From JAKQIM01 sp029557965 (GTDB taxonomy: Bacteria; Chloroflexota; Anaerolineae; Anaerolineales; UBA4823), in assembly GCA_035341015.1 (NCBI GenBank), contig DAOQUL010000003.1, positions 78,507 to 142,506 on the forward strand: a stretch of 64,000 nt of DNA. Direction: 5' to 3'. The position numbers and the translations under genes are program-made. Positions within the stretch are counted from its first letter, which is position 1, and each line of letters starts with the position of its first letter. Shown here in pieces: positions 1 through 7,584 of the stretch. Under the pieces are notes generated by a model that saw only the letters and a list, made by a program, of their open reading frames with translations, was not told the origin of the DNA and searched no databases.

Positions 1-10
1 CGTAGGGCAT
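1..10 (-). CDS. 5' end of an unidentified gene leaving the window
   Basis: Read on the minus strand, an ATG at 10-8 is followed by CCC TAC and preceded at good spacing by a strong Shine-Dalgarno sequence (AGGAGGT, complement of about 14-20). This looks like the start of a gene running off the left edge. Only three codons are visible, so nothing can be said about its product. Confidence 0.35.
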
Positions 11-158
11 AAGTACCTCCTAAAGAATAAATCGCTGGCTGAAGTGTATCATAATTGGGGGAATTCATGCAATTGAATTTGAGAGCTGAAGGTGGTTTTA
101 TCAAGAAATGTTCGATACTAGCAGGGGATAAATTACTTCCAAAAATGGGCGAGTGCGG

Positions 159-164
159 TATAAT
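159..164 (+). promoter_or_regulatory. -10 box of the tRNA-Val promoter
   Basis: A perfect TATAAT lies 10 nt before the mature tRNA 5' end. The -35 element is weak (TTCCAA-like near 137-142), so the call rests on the -10 box and its position. Confidence 0.45.
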
Positions 165-174
165 CAGGCGGTGC

Positions 175-251
175 GGGCGCTTAGCTCAGTCGGTTAGAGC
201 ACTTCCTTTACACGGAAGGGGTCGGGGGTTCGAGTCCCTCAGCGCCCACCA
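175..251 (+). tRNA. tRNA-Val (anticodon TAC)
   Basis: A complete cloverleaf can be folded. The acceptor stem is GGGCGCT (175-181) with AGCGCCC (241-247), followed by discriminator A and an encoded CCA (249-251). The D arm contains AGCTCAGTCGGTTAGAGC. The anticodon stem is CTTCC/GGAAG around loop TTTACAC, giving anticodon TAC, which reads GTA/GTG valine codons. The T arm has GGTTCGAGTCC. An intrinsic terminator follows at once, so it appears to be a single-tRNA transcription unit. Confidence 0.95.
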
Positions 252-260
252 TGATTATAA

Positions 261-300
261 ACACCGGCCTCCTACTTGCAGGAGGCCGGTGTTTGCTTTT
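261..300 (+). terminator. Intrinsic terminator after tRNA-Val
   Basis: ACACCGGCCTCC (261-272) pairs perfectly with GGAGGCCGGTGT (281-292) around an 8-nt loop. TTGCTTTT follows, as expected for Rho-independent termination of the tRNA transcript. Confidence 0.82.
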
Positions 301-386
301 ATCGTTTTCTAATTTACTGGGCCAATCTGCGGCCTGTGGTAAAAAGCCTACTTTTTTAAACCCAATGAAGTTCATTCGGCGATCGC

Positions 387-1220
387 TTAGTGATCGTCCT
401 TGTACTTTTTCTCCCCGGCTTCGAGGGGGAAGTGGAGGATGTTTTCGGAGGGAGGCAGAACGCAGGTGGCGAAGGTGGTGTAGGCGCAGGGGGGATTGAA
501 AGCACGGTTGAAGTCGATCGTCACCAGGTTGCCGTCAAGCTTTTCGGTCACCAGGTAGCGGCCGCCGGCATAGGTGGTTTTGGAGTTGGTTTCGTCGCGG
601 AAGGCGATGAAGAAGCTGCCATCTCCGGCGTCTTCCACATCCAGGCGGCAATCTTTGCCATTCATCTTGAAGATGAGGTAACCGAGCATCTTGGTTTCGA
701 CGATCTCACCGATGATGTCGCTTTGCTTGACAAATTTGCAGGGGGCATAGCCAAAGTATTTGGCCTGGATGCGGTATTCGGGTTTATAGGGGTAAAAATT
801 GAGGCCAGAGAAGGCTTTCTGGTCTGGGCTTTCGGCGTCCCACAGGCGGACGAGGGTGGCACTGCCGCGCCTGAGCACAACCATCGTGAAGCGGCCCAGG
901 CTGATAAAATCGGGCTCCTCTTGTTGGTCGTCACCCAGGGGGCCCAGGGGCAGGGGGCCGCCGTTGCAGGTCATCTCAACCCCTGGGGCAGGCTCGATCG
1001 AAAGCGCATCGTTTTTGAAGTGGAACACACCGGCCTGCTGGGGTGCGCCCGCCGGTAGGACGAAATCGCAGGCGGGATGGCTGCCAAAGGTGTTGGGCCC
1101 GGTTTTGGGCCAATACAAGGCGGCCAGGCACAGCCAGCTTTTCTGCTGCGTGCGCAGGAACTCGGCGCGTTCAGCGCGCCACTTCAGGACTGCGGATTCA
1201 ATCTCGTTATTTGAGGCCAT
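387..1220 (-). CDS. DUF1684 family protein
   Basis: The 277-residue protein has the features of the DUF1684 family (uncharacterised). The N-terminus resembles WRAERAEFLRTQQKSWLCL, and the C-terminal half has the conserved FNRAFNPPCAYTTFATCVLPP block with the asparagine, proline and cysteine positions typical of the family. No signal peptide or membrane segment is seen, so it is probably cytosolic. A longer in-frame reading upstream to 1598 exists, but it runs antisense-like through the end of the DUF2804 gene and has no family similarity. The ATG at 1220, just after that gene's stop, is therefore the better start. It follows the DUF2804 gene by 28 nt and is probably co-transcribed. The biochemical role is unknown. 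Confidence 0.85.
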   Translation of the reverse strand: MASNNEIESAVLKWRAERAEFLRTQQKSWLCLAALYWPKTGPNTFGSHPACDFVLPAGAPQQAGVFHFKNDALSIEPAPGVEMTCNGGPLPLGPLGDDQQEEPDFISLGRFTMVVLRRGSATLVRLWDAESPDQKAFSGLNFYPYKPEYRIQAKYFGYAPCKFVKQSDIIGEIVETKMLGYLIFKMNGKDCRLDVEDAGDGSFFIAFRDETNSKTTYAGGRYLVTEKLDGNLVTIDFNRAFNPPCAYTTFATCVLPPSENILHFPLEAGEKKYKDDH

Positions 1221-1248
1221 AGTGATAGTATACAATAAAAAGGCGGTT

Positions 1249-2283
1249 TTACCAAGCAGCGTGGTGTTCTTCGGCGAAGCCGACCAGGTCTTGGATCTCA
1301 ATCGTCTCACCGGTGTCCAGCACAGCGCGGCCGGCGTAGCGCCCGAACATCTGGTGGACTTTGGAGTGGATGGGGCCCAGGTCGGTGGCGGCGATGCGCT
1401 CTTTGAAGGGAGTGAAGGTGAGGTCGAGGCGGCCCTGGTTGTCTTTGAAGCGCCAGGGGCGCATATATTGGCCGGGGGTGTAATCGAAGGGCACCAGGTC
1501 CAGCTTGTGCAGGGTGCCGTCGATGATGATGGCGTTTTCGGTGGCCTGGCTGAGGTCACCAAAGCCGCAGCCCAGGTTGAGGCCGATGCGGCGGCCATCG
1601 GGCAAGAAGCCTGAGGCAGAAGCCCAGTTCCAGAAGGAGCGGTAATCCCAAACGCCGCGGCCCCAATCCAAAGAGCCCAGGGATTGGGCCGGGTCGAGCT
1701 CCTGGCGCTGGCCGTTGTAGGTGATGTAACCGGATGCGGGCAGGTTGTTGATCTTGCGGTTGTAGTAGAAACGCTTGGGTGGGATGGGAATGACGATGGT
1801 CATGGATTGGTGCTCAGGGGGGCAGGCCAAGCTGATCTCAGCTTTGACGCCGCGGCCGTTGTGGTAGGCGGGCCAATCTACGAACAGGTGTCTTTGGCCG
1901 GCCTCAGCCACGAAGCGCAGGCTGAGGGCCTTGTTGGCAAAGGAGGTCTCGCCGCTGCGGCTGTCGCGCGGCAGGCGCACACCCAGGCCCAGGGGGGCGA
2001 CAATGCCCTCTTCGTGCAGCTCGCCGGTGGCAAAATCGAGATTGTAGACGAAGATGTTGCCGGCGTAGCCCAGGTCGGCGATGGTGGCAGAGAAGAAGTT
2101 GTGGGGGGTGAAGATGGCGTAGTAATCCCAGCGTTTGATGCGGAAGCGCTGAAGGGGGCGCAGGGCATAGAAGCGGGCCTGCTCAAGGTTGCAGTCGAGC
2201 AGGGGCTGGCGAGACCAGCCGACCTGGGCCAGCGTACCTTGAGGGGTCAGGAGGGGGGAGGGGGAAGTGAGTTCGGTTTGCAT
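1249..2283 (-). CDS. DUF2804 family protein
   Basis: The 344-residue protein matches the DUF2804 family, whose function is not established. The diagnostic block is SLDWGRGVWDYRSFWNW near residue 205, followed by a glycine-rich LNLGCGFGD segment. The sequence is rich in aromatic residues and predicted beta strands, without transmembrane segments. It starts at ATG 2283, ends 28 nt before the DUF1684 gene, and the two form a likely operon. Both families are poorly characterised, so the pairing is suggestive of a shared pathway only. Confidence 0.85.
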   Translation of the reverse strand: MQTELTSPSPLLTPQGTLAQVGWSRQPLLDCNLEQARFYALRPLQRFRIKRWDYYAIFTPHNFFSATIADLGYAGNIFVYNLDFATGELHEEGIVAPLGLGVRLPRDSRSGETSFANKALSLRFVAEAGQRHLFVDWPAYHNGRGVKAEISLACPPEHQSMTIVIPIPPKRFYYNRKINNLPASGYITYNGQRQELDPAQSLGSLDWGRGVWDYRSFWNWASASGFLPDGRRIGLNLGCGFGDLSQATENAIIIDGTLHKLDLVPFDYTPGQYMRPWRFKDNQGRLDLTFTPFKERIAATDLGPIHSKVHQMFGRYAGRAVLDTGETIEIQDLVGFAEEHHAAW

Positions 2284-2371
2284 AGTTGGATTATATAGCG
2301 GATCGTTCAGAAGGGGTAGCGGATGGATGACTATTTGGAATTTATCAGGCAGAGGCTATGCTTTTAGTCAC

Positions 2372-2400
2372 TTGACCCATGTGGGGGGGAGGGCTACAAT
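2372..2400 (+). promoter_or_regulatory. Sigma-70-type promoter of the SHMT-GcvT fusion gene
   Basis: TTGACC (2372-2377) and TACAAT (2395-2400) are separated by exactly 17 bp. The expected transcription start is near 2407, giving a leader of about 93 nt. Confidence 0.7.
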
Positions 2401-2407
2401 AAAATTG

Positions 2408-2499
2408 AAAATGGGAGGGAAGGCAGATGTCTGCACCCTTCGGTAGTCACTGTTAATAAACTGCCTTCGGGTAGTCAAACCAACCAGAGGAGCTATTCA
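2408..2499 (+). other. 5' leader with a direct repeat
   Basis: The leader carries two copies of CCTTCGG(G)TAGTCA at 2437-2449 and 2464-2477, and GGCAG (2422-2426) can pair with CTGCC (2461-2465). It does not match the glycine riboswitch that controls gcvH in this window, nor any other riboswitch I recognise. An AGAGGAG ribosome-binding site sits just before the ATG. Confidence 0.4.
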
Positions 2500-5400
2500 A
2501 TGAGAGACTTTTTGTTTCGCGGTAAATTGGCCGATTTGGATGCGGCTGTGCATGAGTTGACGGAGCTGGAGGCAGAGCGGCAGTACCGCAAGCTGATCCT
2601 GATCCCGAGCGAGAGCCAGGCACCGATGGCGGTGCGTGAAGCGCTGGCCTCAGCTTTTCAGAACATTTACGCCGAAGGGTACCCGCGCGAAGAAACGCGC
2701 TGGCTGAAAGAATCTGAATCGCTGGATTATGCTGCCCGTTTGGCGCATTACCGGCGCTATGCTGACCGCCGCTATTACAAGGGTGTGGAATATGCCAATA
2801 CCGCTGAGGAGATTGCCCGGCGGCGTTGTGCAGAGTTGTTTGCCACCGGCTCGGTGACGGCTGACGACCTGTACGTCAACGTGCAGGCGCTCTCGGGAGC
2901 TCCGGCCAACAACGCGGTTTACCATGCGCTGGTCAAGCCGGGCGAGACGGTGATGGGCCTGGACCTGCTGCATGGTGGTCACCTGACGCACGGTTCGCCG
3001 GTGAACCGCTCGGGGAAGTTCTTCAATGCGGTGCATTACTCGGTTGACCCGGCGACCCAGCAGATCAATTACGACGCGGTGGAAGAATTGGCCCAGCAGG
3101 CCAAGCCCAAGTTCATCATTGCGGGTTATTCTTCGTACCCGTGGGCGGTAGATTGGGAACGCTTCCGCAAGATCGCGAACTCGGTGGGGGCGTACCTGTT
3201 TGCAGATATTGCGCACGTGGCGGGGTTGGTGGCGGCGGGGGTCTATCCTTCGCCGGTGGGGTATGCCGATATCATCACCTTCACCACCCACAAGTCGCTG
3301 TGCGGGCCGCGCGGGGCGTGTATCCTGACGACGGACGAGCGCCTGGCGCGCGAGATCGACCGGGCGGTATTCCCCGGTGAGCAGGGCGGCCCGCATGTGA
3401 ATGTATTTGCGGCGATGGCGGTGGCCTTTAAGCTGGCGGGCACAAAGCAGTTCCACGAGCTGCAGAAGCAGATCTTGAAGAACTGCCAGGTGCTGACCGA
3501 CCAACTGCGCGAGCGGGGTTTTCGCATCCCGTTTGGGGGCACCAATACGCACCTGATGAACCTGGATTGCAGTACGGTGGTGGGCGATGGCGGGGCCAAG
3601 CTGTCGGGCGATATGGCGGCGCGCATCCTGGATATTGCTGGCGTGGTGGTAAACCGCAACACCATCCCCGGTGACACTTCGGCGGCAGACCCGTCGGGCA
3701 TCCGCATGGGCACGCCCTGGATCACGCAGCGCGGCTTCGAAGAAGCCGAGGTGAAAGACCTGGCGGACGTGATTGCGGATGTGCTGTTGGCTTGCAAGCC
3801 GCACGGGCGGATCGGTTCTCCAGACCGCCTGCGCCGGGCCAAGGTGGACTTTGACGCGCTGGAAAATGCCAAGCTGCGCGTGCGCGACCTGGCAGAGAAG
3901 GCGGGCGTGGACTTTGAACCGGCCAAGCATGGGTATCCGCACTTCTATTATATTGATCAGAAACCGCACCAGGGCGAATGGAATGTGTTGGACCTGAGCG
4001 GCGACCGGGTGCGGCTGTTCTTGTGCTTTGCGCTGACCAGCGATGTGGAACACCTGCAAGCCGGCAAGAGCCAGCCAACCAGCCTGGTGCTGCCGAAGGA
4101 ACGCATTGATGGCACGCTGACCTGCGTGGATGCCTATCATTACCAACTGACGGTGCCTGCCAAGCAGGCGGCGGTCGCAGCGGCCTGGCTGCGCGGCCTC
4201 TCGGATGGGTATGTGGACTTCGACCACGATGTGATGCGCAAGCTGCCGGGTTTGACAGTGGTGGAAGAATCGGATGCCGAGCCTGTGGTGGTGACGGATG
4301 GCGAGCGGGTTTCGACCTGCAAGCCCTATTTTGTGGGCCTGAAGCAACTGCGGGGCAACCAGGTATGCGGCGAGGCGCTGCCGGAGTTCAAATTTGAGGA
4401 GAAAGAAGGGGCCATTCGCCGCACCCCACTCTACGAGACCCACCGCCGCCTGGGGGCCAAGCTGATCCCCTTTGCGGGTTGGGAAATGCCGGTGTGGTAC
4501 AGCTCGGTGGTTGAAGAGCACATGGCGGTGCGCCAGGCTGCCGGCCTGTTCGACGTGGCGCACATGGGTGTGTACCAGGTGGAAGGCCCAGACGGGGCTT
4601 CTTTCTTGGATAGCGTGGTGTCTAACGATGTCAGCTATTTGAACGTGGGCGAATCATGCTACACCCACTTCCTGGATCCGGACGCCAAAGTGATCGATGA
4701 CCTGATCATTTACCGGCGCGGCAAAGAGAAGTTCTTGATCGTGGTGAATGCTTCGAACGATGACAAGGACTGGGCCTGGCTGAACGCGGTGAAAGAAGGG
4801 AAAGTGCTGATCGACCGCCAGTTCCCCTGGAAGAAGGCTTACGGCCGGGATGCCATCTTGCGCAACCTGCGTGACCCCAAAGCGGGGGCAGATATGCGGG
4901 TGGACCTGGCCCTGCAAGGGCCCAAGGCGCGTGCCATCTTGTTGGCATTGGGCAAGACGGGCAAAACCCCCAGCGATGCCAAGACGCTGACGCGGGTGCG
5001 CCTGCTGAAGCGCACGCAGTTGTGCGAGGCGCGGCTGGGCGATTTTGACCTGGTGATTTCGCGCACTGGCTACACCGGCGAGAAGTTCTCGTATGAATTG
5101 TTTGTTCACCCCGACCAGGCCGACGCCCTGTTCAACAAGCTATTGGAAGTGGGCCAGCCGTTTGGCATCAAGCCGATTGGCCTGGGGGCGCGCGATTCGC
5201 TGCGCACCGAAGCCGGGCTGCCGCTGTATGGGCACGAAATGGGCGGCGAGCTGGGCCTGGGCGTGGCAGAGGCCGGGTTCGGCTCATTTGTGAAGGTCTA
5301 TAAGCCGTGGTTCATCGGACGGCGGGCGTTCATCGATCGCGAACTCAAGCGCAAGGTCGAGCTGGTGCGCTTCACCTTTGACGATAAGGGTGTGCGCATG

Positions 5401-5658
5401 GCCCATCTGGGCGACCCGGTGGTGGATCACCGCGGGCGAGTGGTTGGCAATGTGACGAGCTGCGCCATTGATCAGGAAGGATACCTGACCGGGTTGGCGA
5501 TTGTAGAGATGAAGAGCAGCGAACGCGGAACGGCTCTGCACATTTACCAGGGCGCGCCGAAAGAAGCCGGCAAGCCGTTGGGGGTGCTGCGCAGTGGCGA
5601 TCGGGTAATCTTGCCTGGGGCCGTGCACGTGGTTAGGCGCTTCCCGCGCTTCAAATGA
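2500..5658 (+). CDS. Serine hydroxymethyltransferase-aminomethyltransferase (GlyA-GcvT) fusion
   Basis: This is a 1052-residue two-enzyme protein. Residues 1 to about 440 are serine hydroxymethyltransferase, which interconverts serine plus tetrahydrofolate with glycine plus methylene-tetrahydrofolate. The PLP lysine lies in FTTHKSLCGPRGA. Residues about 640-1052 are GcvT, the T-protein of glycine cleavage (start PLYETHRRLGAKLIPFAGWEMP). It has the catalytic aspartate in SNDVSYL and the glycine-rich folate-site region GLGARDSLRTEAGLPLYGHE. Between them is a linker of about 200 residues that I do not recognise. Both halves look intact. Both enzymes use the same folate intermediate, so channelling is plausible. 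The gene has its own promoter, and the remaining gcv genes are on the opposite strand at 9.5-12.7 kb. ATG 2500 is supported by a clear AGGAG site. Confidence 0.95.
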   Translation: MRDFLFRGKLADLDAAVHELTELEAERQYRKLILIPSESQAPMAVREALASAFQNIYAEGYPREETRWLKESESLDYAARLAHYRRYADRRYYKGVEYANTAEEIARRRCAELFATGSVTADDLYVNVQALSGAPANNAVYHALVKPGETVMGLDLLHGGHLTHGSPVNRSGKFFNAVHYSVDPATQQINYDAVEELAQQAKPKFIIAGYSSYPWAVDWERFRKIANSVGAYLFADIAHVAGLVAAGVYPSPVGYADIITFTTHKSLCGPRGACILTTDERLAREIDRAVFPGEQGGPHVNVFAAMAVAFKLAGTKQFHELQKQILKNCQVLTDQLRERGFRIPFGGTNTHLMNLDCSTVVGDGGAKLSGDMAARILDIAGVVVNRNTIPGDTSAADPSGIRMGTPWITQRGFEEAEVKDLADVIADVLLACKPHGRIGSPDRLRRAKVDFDALENAKLRVRDLAEKAGVDFEPAKHGYPHFYYIDQKPHQGEWNVLDLSGDRVRLFLCFALTSDVEHLQAGKSQPTSLVLPKERIDGTLTCVDAYHYQLTVPAKQAAVAAAWLRGLSDGYVDFDHDVMRKLPGLTVVEESDAEPVVVTDGERVSTCKPYFVGLKQLRGNQVCGEALPEFKFEEKEGAIRRTPLYETHRRLGAKLIPFAGWEMPVWYSSVVEEHMAVRQAAGLFDVAHMGVYQVEGPDGASFLDSVVSNDVSYLNVGESCYTHFLDPDAKVIDDLIIYRRGKEKFLIVVNASNDDKDWAWLNAVKEGKVLIDRQFPWKKAYGRDAILRNLRDPKAGADMRVDLALQGPKARAILLALGKTGKTPSDAKTLTRVRLLKRTQLCEARLGDFDLVISRTGYTGEKFSYELFVHPDQADALFNKLLEVGQPFGIKPIGLGARDSLRTEAGLPLYGHEMGGELGLGVAEAGFGSFVKVYKPWFIGRRAFIDRELKRKVELVRFTFDDKGVRMAHLGDPVVDHRGRVVGNVTSCAIDQEGYLTGLAIVEMKSSERGTALHIYQGAPKEAGKPLGVLRSGDRVILPGAVHVVRRFPRFK

Positions 5659-5706
5659 TCGGACAATCGTAGATCAAGTTTCATTTAAAAGGAGAGAAAG
5701 GAAAAA

Positions 5707-6942
5707 ATGGAAACTTTGTGGGATCGTCGTTATGCTCAACGCACACAACGGATGGCAAGCTCAGTGATTCGCGAGCTTTTGAAACTGACCGAGCAGCCTG
5801 ATATCATTTCGTTTGCGGGCGGGCTGCCATCACCGGATGTGTTTCCGGTGGACGATTTCAAGGCTGCGTGCGACCGGGTGCTGAGCACTTCGGGCAAACA
5901 GGCGCTGCAATACAGCACCACTGAGGGCTACCAGCCGCTGCGCGAGATGATCGCTCGCCACACTGCTCGATATGGCATCAATATTGGCCCAGATAATGTA
6001 CTGATCACTTCGGGTTCTCAGCAGGCCCTGGACCTGATCGGCAAGGTGTTCATCAACCCTGGCGACCATGTGTTGACCGAGGCGCCGACTTACCTGGGGG
6101 CGCTGCAAGCCTGGAATGCTTACGGGGCCGAGTACGTGACGGTGCCGTTGGATGATGATGGTATGGATACCGATGCGCTGGAGATGGTGCTGCGCACCGG
6201 GCCGAAATTCATTTACGCCCTGCCGAATTTCCACAACCCGGCTGGTGTAACGATGAGCCTGGAGCGGCGGCGGCGGCTGATCGAGCTGGCTGACCGCTAT
6301 GGTGTGCCGATCATTGAGGACGACCCGTATGGACAGTTACGTTATGAAGGAGAGCATCTGCCATCGCTGGTGGCCCTCGACAGCCAGTTCCGCGAGGAAA
6401 CGGGCGGGAGCTACCGGGGCAATGTGATCTATCTGAGCACTTTCTCGAAGATCCTGGCGCCGGGTTTGCGCCTGGCCTGGGTCATCGCTCCGCAGGAAGT
6501 GATCCGCAAGCTGGTGCAGGCCAAGCAGGGTGCTGACCTGAACACGGCGGTCTTCACGCAGATGGTGGCGCACGAGGTGAGCCGGGGAGGTTTCTTGGAC
6601 CGGCACATCTGGCTCATCCGGCGGATATACGGTGAGCGGCGCAACATTATGCTGGAGGCGATGGAGCAGTACTTCCCCTCGCAGGTGAGCTGGACCCACC
6701 CCAAGGGCGGCTTGTTCTTGTGGGGCACCATGCCCGAAGGCTGGGATTCGGCTGATGTGATGAAGGTGGCGGTGGAGAAGAAGCGGGTGGCATTTGTGCC
6801 GGGAGGTTCGTTCTTCCCATTAGGAGGCGGCAAGAATACGATGCGCCTAAACTTCTCGAATGCTTCGGATGAAAAGATCCGCGAGGGCATCCAACGGCTG
6901 GGAGAGATCTTGCACGAGCTGGTGGAGACGACCCAGAAGTAA
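5707..6942 (+). CDS. PLP-dependent class I/II aminotransferase (2-aminoadipate transaminase-like)
   Basis: The 411-residue protein is a fold-type I aminotransferase of the MocR/LysN-like group. It has ISFAGGLPSPDVFP near the N-terminus, YSTTEGYQPLREMIA, the cofactor-binding GSQQALDLIGKVF, PNFHNPAGVTMS, and the PLP lysine in YLSTFSKILAPGLRLAW. The closest characterised type is 2-aminoadipate or broad aromatic/branched-chain transaminase. Substrate cannot be fixed from sequence. It begins 48 nt after the SHMT-GcvT fusion with an AGGAGA ribosome-binding site, so it may share that transcript. A strong hairpin terminator follows. Confidence 0.9.
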   Translation: METLWDRRYAQRTQRMASSVIRELLKLTEQPDIISFAGGLPSPDVFPVDDFKAACDRVLSTSGKQALQYSTTEGYQPLREMIARHTARYGINIGPDNVLITSGSQQALDLIGKVFINPGDHVLTEAPTYLGALQAWNAYGAEYVTVPLDDDGMDTDALEMVLRTGPKFIYALPNFHNPAGVTMSLERRRRLIELADRYGVPIIEDDPYGQLRYEGEHLPSLVALDSQFREETGGSYRGNVIYLSTFSKILAPGLRLAWVIAPQEVIRKLVQAKQGADLNTAVFTQMVAHEVSRGGFLDRHIWLIRRIYGERRNIMLEAMEQYFPSQVSWTHPKGGLFLWGTMPEGWDSADVMKVAVEKKRVAFVPGGSFFPLGGGKNTMRLNFSNASDEKIREGIQRLGEILHELVETTQK

Positions 6943-6953
6943 GCGGTATGTTC

Positions 6954-6995
6954 AGCAATAAAAAAGTGGCGCCGATGCGCCACTTTTTTATTGCT
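6954..6995. terminator. Bidirectional intrinsic terminator
   Basis: A 19-bp perfect stem (6954-6972 with 6977-6995) closes on a 4-nt loop and is flanked by A-runs and T-runs. It lies between the convergent aminotransferase and FKBP genes and can serve both. Confidence 0.82.
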
Positions 6996-7004
6996 GGAAT
7001 TCAA

Positions 7005-7571
7005 TTAGGGGCTGGTGATATTCAGCAGTTGGACTTCGAAGGTAAGGGTGGCGTTGGGGGGGATTACGCCGCCAGCGCCAGTTTCGCCGTAGGCGAGCTC
7101 GGGCGGAAGGATGAGCCTGCGGGTGCCGCCAACCTGCATGCCGGCAACGCCCTCGTCCCAACCGTCAATCACGCTGCCAGCCCCCAGGGTGAACTCAAAT
7201 GGGGTAGGGCGCTGGAGGGATGAATCGAACTGGGTGCCATCTTCGAGCCAGCCGGTGTAATGCACGCTGACGGTGTCGCCGGGCTTGGCGGCTGGGCCTT
7301 CGCCAACCACCATATCCTGGTACTGCAAGCCGCTGGCAGTGGTGATCATCTCGCCGGTTGCGACGCTGGCAGTGGGAACGGCATCTTCAGCCTGGTTGAA
7401 CAATTGGTCTTTGAAGACCAAGAGTAAAATGGCGGCGAGGATGAGAACGACCAGGCCACCGATGACGAGACGCTGGCGCATCAATTTGGAGGCGCGGGCG
7501 GCGCGGCGCTGTTCGCGCAGCGTGGGTTTGGGAACTTTGCTAGACATGGATTTCAGGTTTTCTTTGGTCAT
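7005..7571 (-). CDS. Membrane-anchored FKBP-type peptidyl-prolyl isomerase
   Basis: The 188-residue protein has a basic cytoplasmic N-terminus and one transmembrane segment at about residues 35-53. A short linker leads to a complete FKBP domain (about 78-188) containing VSVHYTGWLEDGTQFDSS, VIDGWDEGVAGM, GGTRRLILPPELAYG and IPPNATLTFEVQLL. It should catalyse proline cis-trans isomerisation on the outer face of the membrane, assisting folding of exported proteins. A start at ATG 7571 has a GGAG site; a second Met nine codons in is possible. It lies 13 nt downstream of the nucleoside kinase gene and is likely co-transcribed. Confidence 0.92.
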   Translation of the reverse strand: MTKENLKSMSSKVPKPTLREQRRAARASKLMRQRLVIGGLVVLILAAILLLVFKDQLFNQAEDAVPTASVATGEMITTASGLQYQDMVVGEGPAAKPGDTVSVHYTGWLEDGTQFDSSLQRPTPFEFTLGAGSVIDGWDEGVAGMQVGGTRRLILPPELAYGETGAGGVIPPNATLTFEVQLLNITSP

Positions 7572-7584
7572 TATGTATACTCCG

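Noticed and set aside
1221..1598. N-terminal extension of the DUF1684 protein to 1598
   Set aside because: The added residues are low-complexity Ser/Pro/Thr and overlap the DUF2804 gene in another frame. The family similarity starts at the ATG at 1220.
2650..4563. 637-codon open frame on the minus strand
   Set aside because: It lies wholly antisense to the SHMT-GcvT fusion, and its translation is His/Arg-rich without any family motif. It is a codon-bias shadow.
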